Positions 1-11,193 of a stretch of 19,296 bases of DNA are shown here, in pieces (position 1 is the first letter of the stretch; every line of letters starts with the position of its first letter). This DNA comes from Setaria digitata (Eukaryota; Nematoda; Chromadorea; Rhabditida; Setariidae). Both the position numbers and the translations under genes were made by a program. Where the stretch lies: positions 1 through 19,296 of the forward strand of contig RCAB01000787.1 of the NCBI GenBank assembly GCA_003640385.1, in the 5' to 3' direction. Below the pieces are notes generated by a model that worked only from the letters and a program-made list of their open reading frames with translations, ran no database searches and had not been told where the DNA came from.

Positions 1-509
1 AATTTAGATGTTAGCAAGTGAAAAAATTTTTTAATTTTTTGAAATCACTGATAATTACCTACTAGTAATTTACTAGAATTCATTTCAGCAATTGAAATAT
101 GATACGTTCATATGAAATTAATTATTTCATCTCTTATTAATTGTAATTAGATTAGACACATTATCTAATAACAATTTGTTATAATAACTATTCATAGTGA
201 TTGTTTTAGAAGGTAACAAGGCTCATAGAAAAGCTATTTTTTATGCTAAATTTATTGATAATATGTTAATTATATCATAGCATGCACAAATATTGTTATC
301 ATTAACCATTGTTAATTTCGACTAAATTATGCACATTTTCTAAAATCAATTTATTTTAATAACTATTTACAAAAGGTTATTAAGTAATAAGTTGTGCCTA
401 GAAACTATCAAAAAAGTTTTGTGCTAAATTAATCAATGACAATCAGATCTTCATTATATCACATCGCAAATCTTTTTATCACCTATTATCATATGAATTT
501 TATTTGCAG
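1..509. other. Upstream intron of the K2P channel gene
   Basis: AT-rich sequence without a convincing coding exon. It ends in a nematode-type acceptor (TATTTGCAG, last base 509) that opens the first channel exon in the window, so I read it as the end of an intron. The exons for M1, the first pore and most of M2 must lie further upstream. Positions about 200-300 and 330-430 share short stretches that suggest an old, diverged duplication, but the match is weak. Confidence 0.55.
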
Positions 510-642
510 GTATTTACATTTGTATATTTCAAAGTTTGCTGTGCGTATTGTCGATGGCAACAAAATCGACGGCGTGTTTGTCGTTCAGCGCTTAGCTTTC
601 GATATCATCCAAATGCGCCTATAAATGCTCGGCGAGGTTTCT

Positions 643-679
<37 letters not shown>

Positions 680-3600
680 TACTTTTCTACTCAAATTCAA
701 ACTTCTTAATTTAAATTAATAAATTTTTTTTTTAAAATTATTCTATTGAAATTGCAGCTTTTTTTTGCATTGAATTCAGTTAGAAGCATATTACTATTTT
801 TTCTCCCATTTTTTTTATGAAATAAAATTTAAAATTTGTTTTTTTAAGTAAAAATTTTTGCTATATTTTATTTAAATGAATAAATCTAAGGAAGAAAAAA
901 ATTGCTAATTCGATTTTGCTTTTCATAAAAATTATTTCAAAATTTATTTTTATATGGAATTTTCGGGACGTTTTAATTCCTGCTATTAGAATATCTGAAA
1001 TGAGTTGCATCATATCCATTTATAATTCTTACATAGTTTAAAATATACATAGATCGTTTATTAATTGTCTGATAAATTTATTAATATATTTATTATTAAT
1101 ATTTAAATATATTTAAAACTATTTTTTAGAATTAATTTGTTGCAAAAAAAAAAAATGCAATGATTTTTTTTTTTTTTTTAAATTCCAAAAATAAAACATT
1201 GAAAATGAACGTTAGTAGTATGTTTTAGTTCCACCAAGTCGCTACAATCAACGTCATACGGGGATACGTCGACATGGAAGTTTAACACGTTTATACGGAA
1301 CACGTTTAAAGAGCACGCTAAGCGATACAAAAAGTGTTCGTAGTTCACGAAGTTTCAATTATCGTCAAGATAAATATGACACAAATTCCTTGCCTGGACG
1401 TAGAAATTTCGGTACACATCGATCACCGTATGATAATTTTACTCATAAGTGAGTTGTTTATCATCTAGAAGTTCTTTATCATTTGTTGGAAAAGAAAAAA
1501 AAAAAAAATTCAGGTAAAAATCGTTTTTTGTTTTCAATTGCAAGAACAATATAAATGAAGTTAATTTTTTAATTCTGTCTATTAAAATTTTAATTAAAAA
1601 AAAAAAAAAAAAGTTTACACAAAAGTTACTAGTCGATAATTTCACATAATATCGATTTGAGTTATTAGTAAAATATATAAAAATTTGAATAAATGAATTA
1701 TCAGCTAAAGAAGTAGCATTTCAGGTTATCATTGAGGAAAAATATGGGAATATCCGGCCGAATTCGCTCAAATGAAATGCCACTACATAGCTCCTCACCA
1801 CGTAACACTATTGAATTAAAACATAAACTTACCTGTTCTACCTTATCACCAAGGCATCATACTAATGATCGTCCTTTCATTTATTCTAAAGGTATATCTG
1901 TAATTTTGACTACGAATATTATTATATTTAATTATTTCATTAAATCTACTTACAATTAAAATTATTCTTTTTTTTTTTTTATTATAATTATGTATGAAGC
2001 TAAAAATCTGCTTTGCTGTTTCAAAAAGACAAAAGAAAAAATATATTAAAAATTGAAAATTTTTGACGCAAAATAAACATGAAAAATGAGTATTTTTTTT
2101 TTTTTTTTTTTTTTTCAAGACGAATTGATTTGTTTAACAGTTGTTTCAAATTCAAAGTATTATATTCTTTCACTTGCTGTTTCTTTTTTCTTTTTTTTTT
2201 TTTTAAGAAATTTATTTATTATTTTCAAGGTGGTATACCGGTGCGTTATCAAAATGATGGCAAAACACGAGGTGCCTTTGTGGAACTTAAAACTTATCCA
2301 GGTGGAACAGCCGGAACATCCAGTAGTTTGCATCCCAATGTCACTGGTCATATTTCGGTGCCACAACTTAGGTTAATTAATGACAATTTATTTCATAATT
2401 TTACTCCTTTTGCTGCAATAATTATAATTATTTCTTGAATAGAATGAGTAAATCTATTCATCATTGATCAGGAACAATTCGATTCCTATTTACATGAGAT
2501 ATTTAAATAGGAATTAATCAATCTATTCCGGTTCTAGGCAGTATTACACTGATAATGATTTCAGTTACAGAAATCGTGATCATTTTGATTGACTAATGGA
2601 TCAGCACTACTTGATAGAGCAACTATATATTAATTACTACTCATTATCATTATATTATTTTTTAGAGCTAAAGCTCGATTAAAGGAAGAAAAAGAAAAGG
2701 ACATATCAATCGGTTCATCATCATCACGAATGACCATTAAAAATGGCCATTTAACCATTAAGTGAGATTTTCTTACAGTTCGCTTTATCAGCTAACAATT
2801 CGAGAATAAATTGAACTTATCGTTAATTTTTATTAGTATTAAATTGATTAATTGCCCGAACTTGTCGTGATCAAAAATTGCGCTCTATCAAATATGAAAA
2901 GAAAGAAAAAAAAGAAATGACAAAAAATTGCTTAAAATCAAAATTAATCATATCGGCTTTTCTTTCAGTGAAAATAATTTTTATTGCTAACAAATTTATT
3001 TTACTTCAAAAATTATCACAAATTTATTTTTGCAAATTTTTAGCTCAAATGCATGTAATTCAAATCATAAAGAAAGTGATTCGTTAACTCTACCACAGAT
3101 AACAGTAAATGATAGTGTAGAAGAAGAGGATGAAGCTAATCAACAGGTATTTTCTTTATCATTTTTCCTCTCATTTACTGCTTTGCGAAATAATTAGTAT
3201 AAATTCATAAATGATCTTAGTTACATATTACCAATCATTTATTAGATTAGCCTAAACATTATTTTATTATCTTTAATCTACAATTAAATCATTTCTTTTA
3301 AAGTCTATTTACTTCTTTTGCCATCACATTAGCTCATACTGTTCAAGGAAAAAAAAAAAAAAAAAAAAAAGGAATTTACATTTCAAGAATTTTAAACACG
3401 AATTAAAATTAATTAAAAAATGCTACTTTTTCTTGACTATTTCAGTAGTCAGTAATACATTGTTGTGTTACACATAAATATTGTTATGATATACTTTGTA
3501 ATTTACGTAATGGAATTCAGCTGGATAAGTGAATTTTAATCTTATTCCGAAAATTATTATTAATTCCTATTTGTAGATGCAAATTTTGCAGAATTCCGAA

Positions 3601-4338
3601 CACGGAACAATTACTGCCATAGTCAGGGAACGAGAAAGTCTGGAAAGTATCCTTTTATTTTATCATTTTTATATTATTCTCTAGAAAGTATCTCATCATT
3701 TGAACTATCTTTTTATCACTTTAATTTATCACTGTGTTAGTGGTCCTCATTTTCAACGCATTTCCTGATCTAATTTAATGATTTTTCTGATCATTCTTAT
3801 AATTTTGCTCCAATTAGTTTTAAGTTTTTCTTCATGATACACTAGAGTTACAATAATTTTAAATACATCGTTTCTATTAAACATTCAGACATATTTGAAC
3901 AAGTTATTGAATAATTCAAATTTGATTATAAATTTTACTTAATTAATTACTATAATAATGTTTTTTCTTTCCTTTTTTTCTTTTTTTCGTAAAATTATTT
4001 TTTCTCGAAAATGAATTGGCGCTTAATTTATGCAAAAAAATCTCACTGAATGCCAAAATCCATTGCAACATTTCAGTTATTATTTATTTTTATTGCAATT
4101 ATTTATTATTCGTAACTTTCTTTTTCAATTTTGATTATATTTTCTCTTTTCATCTCATCAAATTAGATTCATTCTTTTTTTCTTTTTTTAATTTCGATTA
4201 TTTTTCAGCATTTGAGAAACTAAATGCCGGAACATCATCATCACAGGAATCTACACAGCAACGATCAACAAGTGTTATCATCGAGCAAATGACCAATGCA
4301 AATAAGCCTCCATCGTTGGATAGTTCATTTTTGAGAAG
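510..4338 (+). CDS. K2P exons 1-8: end of M2 and the long intracellular loop
   Basis: Exon 510-636 begins with a hydrophobic end of M2 (VFTFVYF), then a cysteine cluster (CCAYC) and a strongly basic stretch (QNRRRVCR), as expected where M2 leaves the membrane on the cytosolic side. The next seven exons (1229-1448, 1725-1891, 2230-2371, 2666-2761, 3044-3146, 3577-3646, 4209-4338) encode a hydrophilic chain. It is rich in Ser, Arg and Asn, with a charged stretch (KARLKEEKEKD) and an acidic one (VEEEDEANQQ). No known domain is recognised. Phases run 1,2,1,2,2,0,1,2 and each join is uninterrupted, which supports these as real exons even though most are short. Introns hold only T-rich or A-rich sequence. 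Confidence 0.8.
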
Positions 4339-7300
4339 GTATTTTTAAAAACTTTGAGCTAAAATGTAAAAAAAAAAAAAAAAAAAAAAGATACCCACAC
4401 ACACATACTCCTTTTTTTTTTTTTTTCTTTTTTAAACAATCTAAATGAAAATATTAAAAGGTAAGAAGTATTTGATATAGTTAACGATCAAATGTTACAT
4501 TTAAAATATTAAATAAAAATTACATTACCTGAAATTTAATGTGTGACTTGAGGCTTACTTGAAATACTTCAAGTTCCATTGGAGCAGTGAGATGTTAATT
4601 TTTTGCATAAAATTAGCAAATATGCAGAAATGAAAATGAGTTTAATAAAGTTTTCCTTTTTTTTTTTTTTTTTTTTTTTTTGAATTTGCCAAAAAATGTT
4701 AGACAACAGATCGTTTCGCAGTGTGGGCAGCGAACGATCGGACGAAATGTCGCTACGTTCGTTGCGACGTACTGGCGTAGCGTACCAACGTGAAAAGATG
4801 CCTGTTTCGGTTGGAATAATAACGGTAATGCTATTTATTGCTGGTGGTGCAATTTTATTCGCTATTTGGGAAGATTGGAATCTTTTCGATGGTGCATATT
4901 ACTCATTTATCACCTTAAGGTATGATAAATATTCAAAAAAATAATGATTATGAAAAAAGGTTAATTGTTAATTGCTGATAATTTTGTTGGTATTATTAGT
5001 AAAATTTAGTAAAATGAAATATTGAAGCATTTTTGTACAATGATAATTTTTCGCCTTTTTTTTTTTTTTTTTTTTGAAATATTTTAGAAATTTTTTTCTT
5101 AAACTTTAATGCTTTTCTCTTTTATTTTGGGTTTGGGGTTACAATTTAGTGTCACATTTATTTCTGAAGAAAATACTAGAATAATTTATTGAACATACAT
5201 GCTAGTATTTTGATTTTATTGAAAAATCACTAAACAACTCTGTTAAATAATCTCATTGATAAAGTTTTCCAAATCATTAACCAAACTATAATTGATTTTT
5301 TTTTTCCTATGTATTTTGAGAAAATATATGAGAAATTATTAACATTTAATCTTTAAAATTTTTATTTGTGAATTTTTTTTTTTTCATCTTGTTAAATTAT
5401 AAAAATAGCTAAAGACTTTTTTCAAATTCAAAATGAAACAATTATCATTTCTACTAATGTAAGAATTGTAGTACAATTGGCTTTGGTGATATTGTACCAG
5501 GCCAAAGTCTTGGTGAAGGTTCACAAGAAAAATTAATTGTCTGTGGATTATATCTATTATTTGGTATGGCTTTAATTGCAATGTGTTTCAAATTGATGCA
5601 AGATGATGTTGTGCAGAAAGCACGTTGGCTTGGCCAAAAAATTGGCATCCTTGGTAAGATTGGATGTTTTTCTTTTTACAGGTGATAAAATTTGTGTTTT
5701 TTCTTATCTTCTCATTATACCAATTGATAACAATTGATAAGAAAGAGTTAGTAGTACTTCTGAGTGTTTCTACTTTTAGATGATAAAAAAAAAAAACATT
5801 CATTCATTTATTTATTTTTGTTTTTGCTTTTTTTTTTTTTTTAACCCTTCCATTACAACATTGATAAGGGTAATATTTGAAAATTGCTTGCATAAAATTG
5901 ATAATGAAATGATGCGATTGCTTCTTGGTATTTTGTTGCTTCCTAGTTGCAAGCTTCTAGGTAATTCAAGCTAATACATTGTTATTTTAGTTCAAAGCTA
6001 AGTAATTTGCGCATCCTAATTAATTAAAAGCTTTTTTTCTCTTTTATTTTTTATGCTTTCTAAACTGAAGTCTCCAGGAAATCAAAATGAACCATTACGG
6101 TTAGGTGATATGCTAACATCACCTATCTTGCACATATTGGAATTGCAATCTACCATTTCGAAAACACGATCGCAAGCAAGTCTGCTTTCAGACACTCACT
6201 TTTTGTTTTGTTTTTTTTTTTTTTTATTTTAATTTAATTAACAAATTTTGCAAACTTTTTTTTTTCCTCATTAAAAAATTTATGGCAGTATTGTTTGTTT
6301 TTCATTTAATGCTCAAATGATAAATTTTAGTTGGAATTTATTATTGTAAACAAAAAAAAAAAAAAAGTTTGTAAATTAATAGTTCAGTTTGTGCTTCTTT
6401 TTTTTTTTTTTTTNCTTCTTTGTTTGTGCTTTTTTTCCTATTTTATTTATTTATTTTTTTTTATTGCTTGCAAATGTCGAAAAAAAAAAGGATAAAAATA
6501 AAACTTAATACTTCAATTTTAGGTTAATAATACAAATTGAAAGATTTTTAGTCATTCAAAGCATGCATTATCAGTACAGAATTGATAATTTGTTGATTCA
6601 CTAATTCAGTTGAAATGATTCAAAAAATATATTTGTTGAGTAATTTAGTAGCTAATGCTCCAATTTTTCTTTCTTTTTTTTTTTTTTAAATAATTAAAAA
6701 ACATTTTTCTTTTTTCGTCTGAAGAATATTCTTTGAGAAAAATTTTAAATTAAAATTAAAAAAAAAAAAACAATGAAATATATGGGAAAATTTTTTGTTA
6801 TCACACTCAGGGCGACTATCTGTTACTGATAACTGATAGTTTATCGCCTTTTAGTACATTTCTTGATTTCACTATTATCACTCAAAATTTCTGGCATTTC
6901 AACTTGCTTATCTTCGAAGCAATACAAGAAATATTTTCGCCTTTCCTTATATCTCAAGGGATTACGTTTTTTCTTTTTTCTTTCTTACTTTTTTATCACA
7001 CTAGAAAGACCATTGCTTTCATTTTAAAAATGTTTATTGAACTTTTCGCTATTTGCCCTGCAACGATTATATATTATTATCATTTTTTTTTTTTTTTTAT
7101 GATAACGATTATACATTGTCATTATTCTTTCTTTATGATAGCATTGTGTTGGTGTTTTTTTTTTCACCAAACTATTTGGAATGCTCATATCATGTAAATA
7201 ATATTAAATTTTTTTTTTGCAACTTTTAAAGATTGAAAATTTAGCGCAATAAAATATCCTTAAATTTAGTGAGAAATGAATTTTGATATTTCAGTACGAG

Positions 7301-7905
7301 AAAGTTTATCGGAAACGGAATCTGAAGTGGATGATGATAATTTAGCAGAAGAGGATGAAGATGATGATATTGTTTCGGAAGAAAAACCTGATCAAGTTTA
7401 CTTTCTCACCTCCTTATTTCATTAAAAATTTTGTATATGCCATTTTTTTTTTTTTTTCTTAAATTATAAGTTTTCTAAATAAAATACTTCTAGTAGCTTG
7501 TTGTCAAAAAATTTCAAGCTAAACAAACGAAAACTTTGAACTTATATTTCAATTACAGTCGCAGTTTCGTTGGGAACTTTAACAACTCTGATATGCATTT
7601 GGGAGAAAAATTACGAAAAGAAAACGTAAAATATTTGAATCATATAATTATCATTGAAAAATGATTAGATTCTTAAAAAGATAGTATGTAATTTTAGATA
7701 GAATAAATTTATTATTGAGATATTAAGATAAAATAAAAAAAAAAACTATTAAGCATGAACTGATCATCGTAAGTTAGTTACTCAGATTAGCCTTCATGAA
7801 TGTCTTAAATAGTAGCAATGTAATTGCTATTAAAGTTTTCAGGATCAACCTACCTTATCTAGTGGTTCATCTAAGCGTGATGATGATGAATTACGTAATC
7901 CGTGA
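510..7905 (+). CDS. Two-pore-domain (K2P/TWK) potassium channel, 3' part of gene
   Basis: K2P channels carry background potassium current across the plasma membrane; each subunit has M1-P1-M2-M3-P2-M4. I model 13 exons: 510-636, 1229-1448, 1725-1891, 2230-2371, 2666-2761, 3044-3146, 3577-3646, 4209-4338, 4722-4919, 5472-5653, 6078-6179, 7295-7395, 7843-7905. All have GT...AG ends and the phases agree throughout, giving 567 codons with the TGA. Order in the protein: end of M2, about 380-residue loop, M3, pore helix with TIGFGD filter (split by the 4919/5472 intron), M4, acidic tail. M1-P1-M2 are outside the window, so the gene is 5'-partial. The second-pore motif and the MCFKLMQDDV end of M4 are typical of nematode TWK channels; the exact member is not assignable. 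Weakest points are the donor after 6179 (GTCTGC) and the last two exons. Confidence 0.9.
4722..4919 (+). CDS. K2P exon 9: M3 and second pore helix
   Basis: A short Ser/Arg-rich lead (SVGSERSDEMSLRSLRR) is followed by the hydrophobic M3 segment (MPVSVGIITVMLFIAGGAI) and the pore helix with FDGAYYSFITL, the usual K2P spacing before the filter. An ATG at 4696 also opens this frame, but the incoming phase 2 requires the TTTCGCAG acceptor ending at 4721, so 4696-4721 is taken as intron. The donor after 4919 is AAG/GTATGA. Confidence 0.92.
5472..5653 (+). CDS. K2P exon 10: selectivity filter 2 and M4
   Basis: This exon completes the pore with STIGFGDIVPG, the second K2P filter, then an extracellular turn (QSLGEGSQEK) and M4 (LIVCGLYLLFGMALIAM). 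It continues into the start of the cytosolic tail (CFKLMQDDVVQKARWLGQ). It is the single most diagnostic exon of the gene. The split serine codon (AG at 4918-4919 plus T at 5472) restores the frame. Confidence 0.95.
6078..7905 (+). CDS. K2P exons 11-13: cytosolic C-terminal tail
   Basis: Exon 6078-6179 follows a TCTCCAG acceptor; its donor A/GTCTGC is weak. An alternative donor in the same phase is at 6104 (AG/GTGATA), which would remove 25 codons. Exon 7295-7395 encodes a strongly acidic stretch (EVDDDNLAEEDEDDDI). Exon 7843-7905 ends SSKRDDDELRNP then TGA. If the donor after 7395 is not used, the frame stops at 7423-7425 after a short different tail. I prefer splicing 7395 to 7843 because phase 0 meets phase 0. 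Confidence 0.65.
6180..7294 (+). other. Long T-rich intron of the K2P gene
   Basis: About 1.1 kb between the tail exons, with many poly-T runs and one N at 6414 with the 10-mer GTTTGTGCTT on both sides (6387 and 6422). An open frame at 6904-7197 encodes a hydrophobic, Phe-rich peptide; this is what T-rich DNA gives by chance, so I do not call it a gene. No RNA gene was seen. Confidence 0.6.
7062..7139. repeat. Imperfect tandem duplication in K2P intron
   Basis: Two adjacent copies, 7062-7103 and 7104-7139, each start AACGATTATA and end TTATGAT. They differ mainly in the length of the internal T run. This looks like a local slippage duplication. Confidence 0.5.
7559..7625 (+). CDS. Possible alternative 3' exon of the K2P gene
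   Basis: Flanked by a fair acceptor (AATTACAG) and a donor (AAC/GTAAAA). In the frame that would feed exon 7843 it reads through well, but it needs incoming phase 2, and exon 7295-7395 offers only phase 0. Joined in phase 0 it adds SQFRWEL and a stop, which would make an alternative C-terminus. It may be a cassette exon, an alternative terminal exon, or not an exon. Confidence 0.3.
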
Positions 7906-9873
7906 TGATAAGAAATATCATGGTTATTAGAAAAGTTTACTTGCTGATCGTATAAACTGCCAAGAATATTCCAAATATCCAAGATGTCTTCAACGAATAC
8001 ATAAAATTAATTACTAATTTTTATTACTAACGTTTGTTTAGTTGCATATTGTTGTGCTCAACTGATTGATTATTGCATAAAATAATGATAATTTGTTAAT
8101 TGCCATTGATAAATATGAAATGTGTAAGAACAGTTCAATTTGATAAAGTGATAAAAAAAAAAAAAAAAAAAAAGATGGTGATACGACAAACACTGAAACT
8201 ATTAGACAAAATGTATTAAATGATGTGATATGTAAACCGGAAAAACTTGAGAAAAAAAAAAGAAATAATTGATAAGAGAAATTAAAGGTATTAACAAAAA
8301 TATCAGCTAATATATACAGTCTACCTGTTAACACCTCTATAAATATGCTGAAAAACACAACATTATCCATTATTTTATGCCAAACTAGTTTTTTAAAGAT
8401 TGATTACTGCATCATTTTCTGAGGACCAAACTTTGCACTAAGTTTGTGAAGCCTGATGATCTCTTATCACTCTCTGTAAGCCAGCATCTCTATGAAATTT
8501 AGTTTAATCTAAGTTCGAATCCGATGAATACGATGGATATACAAGCTAGTCTACCGAATTTTTGTAGCAGTAAAATATTGAAATTGAGTCTTACAACATA
8601 TGCTTTTTTTGTTAAATAATTTAGAATCAATTTATTTTTATATAGAAAAAAAAAGCTTGCTGAGATGAAATTAATTTGAAATCTTTTCTTTTATTTAGTC
8701 GTTTTAAATTTAAACAAGCCTAGTTTTCTAGCAAATCTTTTCATGTAATTTTAGGCAGTCATTTTTTTTCTCTCTCTTTTTTTGCTAATAATGGATTTCT
8801 TTTTTTTTTCCCAGTTACAAGGTTTATGATTCGCAAAGTATGATAAAATCAAATCTCAGGAGTCGTTTTTCCTTTTTTTTTTTCCGTTTCTCTCTTTCCT
8901 TTTTTCTTCTTTTTTTTTTTTTTTTTTCAGGAAAAAAGAAATGAAATCCTTATACGAAGTAAATTGTATCAAATTTTTTATTTAATGAACATTCATCATC
9001 TTTCACTTTCTTTTTTTGAGCTTTGAATTTTAATAAACCATCTCTGATTACATACGCTCACATGAATTTTGCATTATTCCTAACTAAAGAAAGTTTTTAG
9101 TGGAATTTGTCCAATTTTGCAACTATAATTTGCTGAACTTTGGTGACAACATTTGAAATGTCATTTCCTTTTTCTTTTTTCATCATATTACAGAAAACGG
9201 AATGAGTTGTAATCAAAAATGTATGACAAATTGACATCTAAATTATATAGACTATTTGGAAAAAAACAACAAAAAAGAAAAAAAAAAGTGAAATTCTAAA
9301 GAATATAAGTAAAAAAAAAAGAATGTATATATGAGCCGAAATAATTTTTTTTTTTTTTTTTCCGCAATGAATGAATAAATTAATGAATTGATGAAATTGC
9401 GCATTAGTGAACGAATGAAATCTTTTAGCTTTTCCTCTTTCTCTTTCCTCTTCTTCTTTTTTTTTGAACGGTTATATTTTTTAATAATTCCGGAATTCAG
9501 TTAACGATAGGCAAAAATTATGAAATGTAATAGTGAAATAAATTTTAATGTGATAAGCAAAATTGAATGTAAAATTTTATTACTGTGAGTTTTTTTTTTT
9601 TGGAACGAAAAGAAAATAAAAAGCATTCATATTTGATGCATAGTTTTAAATTAAATTTATGCTGACAATTAGAAAATGAGAAATTTAGACAAAAAAAAAA
9701 AGTTAGGAAGTGTCAAATAAAATAAAATATTCTTCGTCGGATAAGACTTGAATTTCTATTTTACAATAGCCAGTTTCCTTTGCGCTGAAGAATTTATAAA
9801 TAATAATAAATTCATTTTAGTTTTTTTTTTTTTTTTTTTGCATAATATAATCGATTTAATTTGGCGAATGTTT

Positions 9874-10072
9874 TGAACGTAATCATTATTTAATAATTAA
9901 ATTGAACTTTGGCGAAAGGAAACGGAAAATAAATTTTCATAGATTTGATTAAATTCATTGCTCTAAAATTAANTGAACGTAATCATTATTTAATAATTAA
10001 ATTGAACTTTGGCGAAAAGAAACGGAAAATAAATTTTCATAGATTTGATTAAATTCATTGCTCTAAAATTAA
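9874..10072. repeat. 99-bp direct duplication separated by one N
   Basis: Bases 9874-9972 and 9974-10072 are the same 99-bp sequence with a single difference (GAAAGG versus GAAAAG), and the only base between them is N (9973). A near-exact duplicate meeting at an N is what an unmerged overlap between two contigs looks like. A real recent tandem duplication is possible but less likely. Confidence 0.9.
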
Positions 10073-10267
10073 GCGCAATAATATAGCAGCTATTGTTTGA
10101 TTTAATTCTATTCAGTTAGTTCAGTAATTTCAATCACCAAACTCATATCTGTACATCTTTCAATTTCTAATTTCTATTTGATTTCTAAAATTTACAAACG
10201 AGAAGGTAATTATGATTATGATCAAACGAATTAGCTAACGAATTTGTTGAACATTTTGATGAATAGC

Positions 10268-10335
10268 TAGTTTTATTTTTTGTTTTTTGTTTTTTTTATT
10301 TTTATTTTTATTTTTATTTTTTTTTTTTTTTTTTA
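10268..10335. repeat. T-rich microsatellite (TTTTTA/TTTTTTG units)
   Basis: A run of short T-rich units (TTTTTTG, then several TTTTTA) ends in a long poly-T. It is simple-sequence repeat in intergenic DNA with no further function visible. Confidence 0.7.
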
Positions 10336-11000
10336 GAAAAAAGAACTCTCAAAGCAAAAGATATCATATGGTTGTATTTTAGATCATTTTATGTAACACC
10401 CTTTCTAGTTCTTTTTTTTTTTTTTTTTTTTTATATTTAATTAAGTGTCAAGACTTATTTGATGAGTGGTTTTATAAAATATAATATCAATTCATAATTT
10501 GACTGACTGAAATCCTTTACTTTCATGTTCATCAATTTTAAATTGCAACTAGCATTTATTCAGATTTGAATTTCCTTCTCCTAGCATTAAAAAAAAAAAA
10601 ATTAGTTCTATAAACCTGAAAAAAATTCAAAACAAAATTAATAAGAAAAATTACACGCATTTGTTAAATGTATAGATAGTCAGCTTTATGCTTACAATCA
10701 TTTAGCTCCTCTTTTTTTTTTAAATGAATTAGATTTTTTCTCTTTTTTTTTTCTTTTTTTTTTTTTTTTTTTTTTAACGAGTTAATGCTTACTTGTAATT
10801 AGAATTTTTCTTTTTTTGCTTTCATATAATTAAATTTTTCACATATTTATTTGTGTACTAATAACATATAACTGATACTAAAAATTTTGAATTTTATTTT
10901 TGAAAAATACTTCATTGTACGCACTTTATTATTGCGCAACCTATCACTTCTTAATTTATTTTAGTCATATTTCGGTATGCAAGTTTCTTTTGAATATAGC

Positions 11001-11031
<31 letters not shown>

Positions 11032-11182
11032 AGAAAGANTATTCCGAAATATCGTTTCGTATTCCCTTTCTTATTTTTTTTTTCACCTAACTTTTTAAAT
11101 TTTAATTTCAAAAAAAAAAAAAATTAAATTAACAGACCAAAAAGTGTCAACATGAAATTGATATTATTTACATGCTTAGTAT

Positions 11183-11188
11183 TTGCAG
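11183..11188 (+). promoter_or_regulatory. Candidate spliced-leader (trans-splice) acceptor
   Basis: TTGCAG (in the context TATTTGCAG) ends five bases before the ATG at 11194. Nematodes often attach a spliced leader to such a site just upstream of the start codon. Using it would remove the upstream ATG at 11152 from the mature mRNA and leave a cleaner signal peptide. A weaker candidate is AACAG at 11131-11135. Confidence 0.45.
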
Positions 11189-11193
11189 ATAAA

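Larger units (their letters stand above)
7906..11188. other. Intergenic region with no supported gene
   Basis: The first part must include the channel 3' UTR, but I see no nearby canonical AATAAA. The rest is T-rich and A-rich low-complexity DNA with short frames on both strands that look like chance. Notable items inside are a strong orphan 3' splice-like site at 8930, the 99-bp duplication at 9874-10072, a (TTTTTA)-type repeat near 10290-10335, and an N at 11039 next to an A/G-rich run. The promoter of the downstream small gene is presumably in the right-hand part, but I see no clear motif. Confidence 0.6.

Noticed and set aside
6904..7197. 97-codon hydrophobic open frame
   Set aside because: It is in the K2P intron, is dominated by Phe/Ile from T-rich DNA and matches no membrane family; it is most likely chance.
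8038..8370. 110-codon minus-strand open frame
   Set aside because: Phe/Ser/Leu-rich from A-rich DNA, with poly-A inside and no recognisable domain or splice context.
8490..8535. GTTCGAATCC, which resembles a tRNA T-loop
   Set aside because: The flanking bases do not form a T-stem, and no acceptor stem, D-arm or anticodon arm can be placed upstream.
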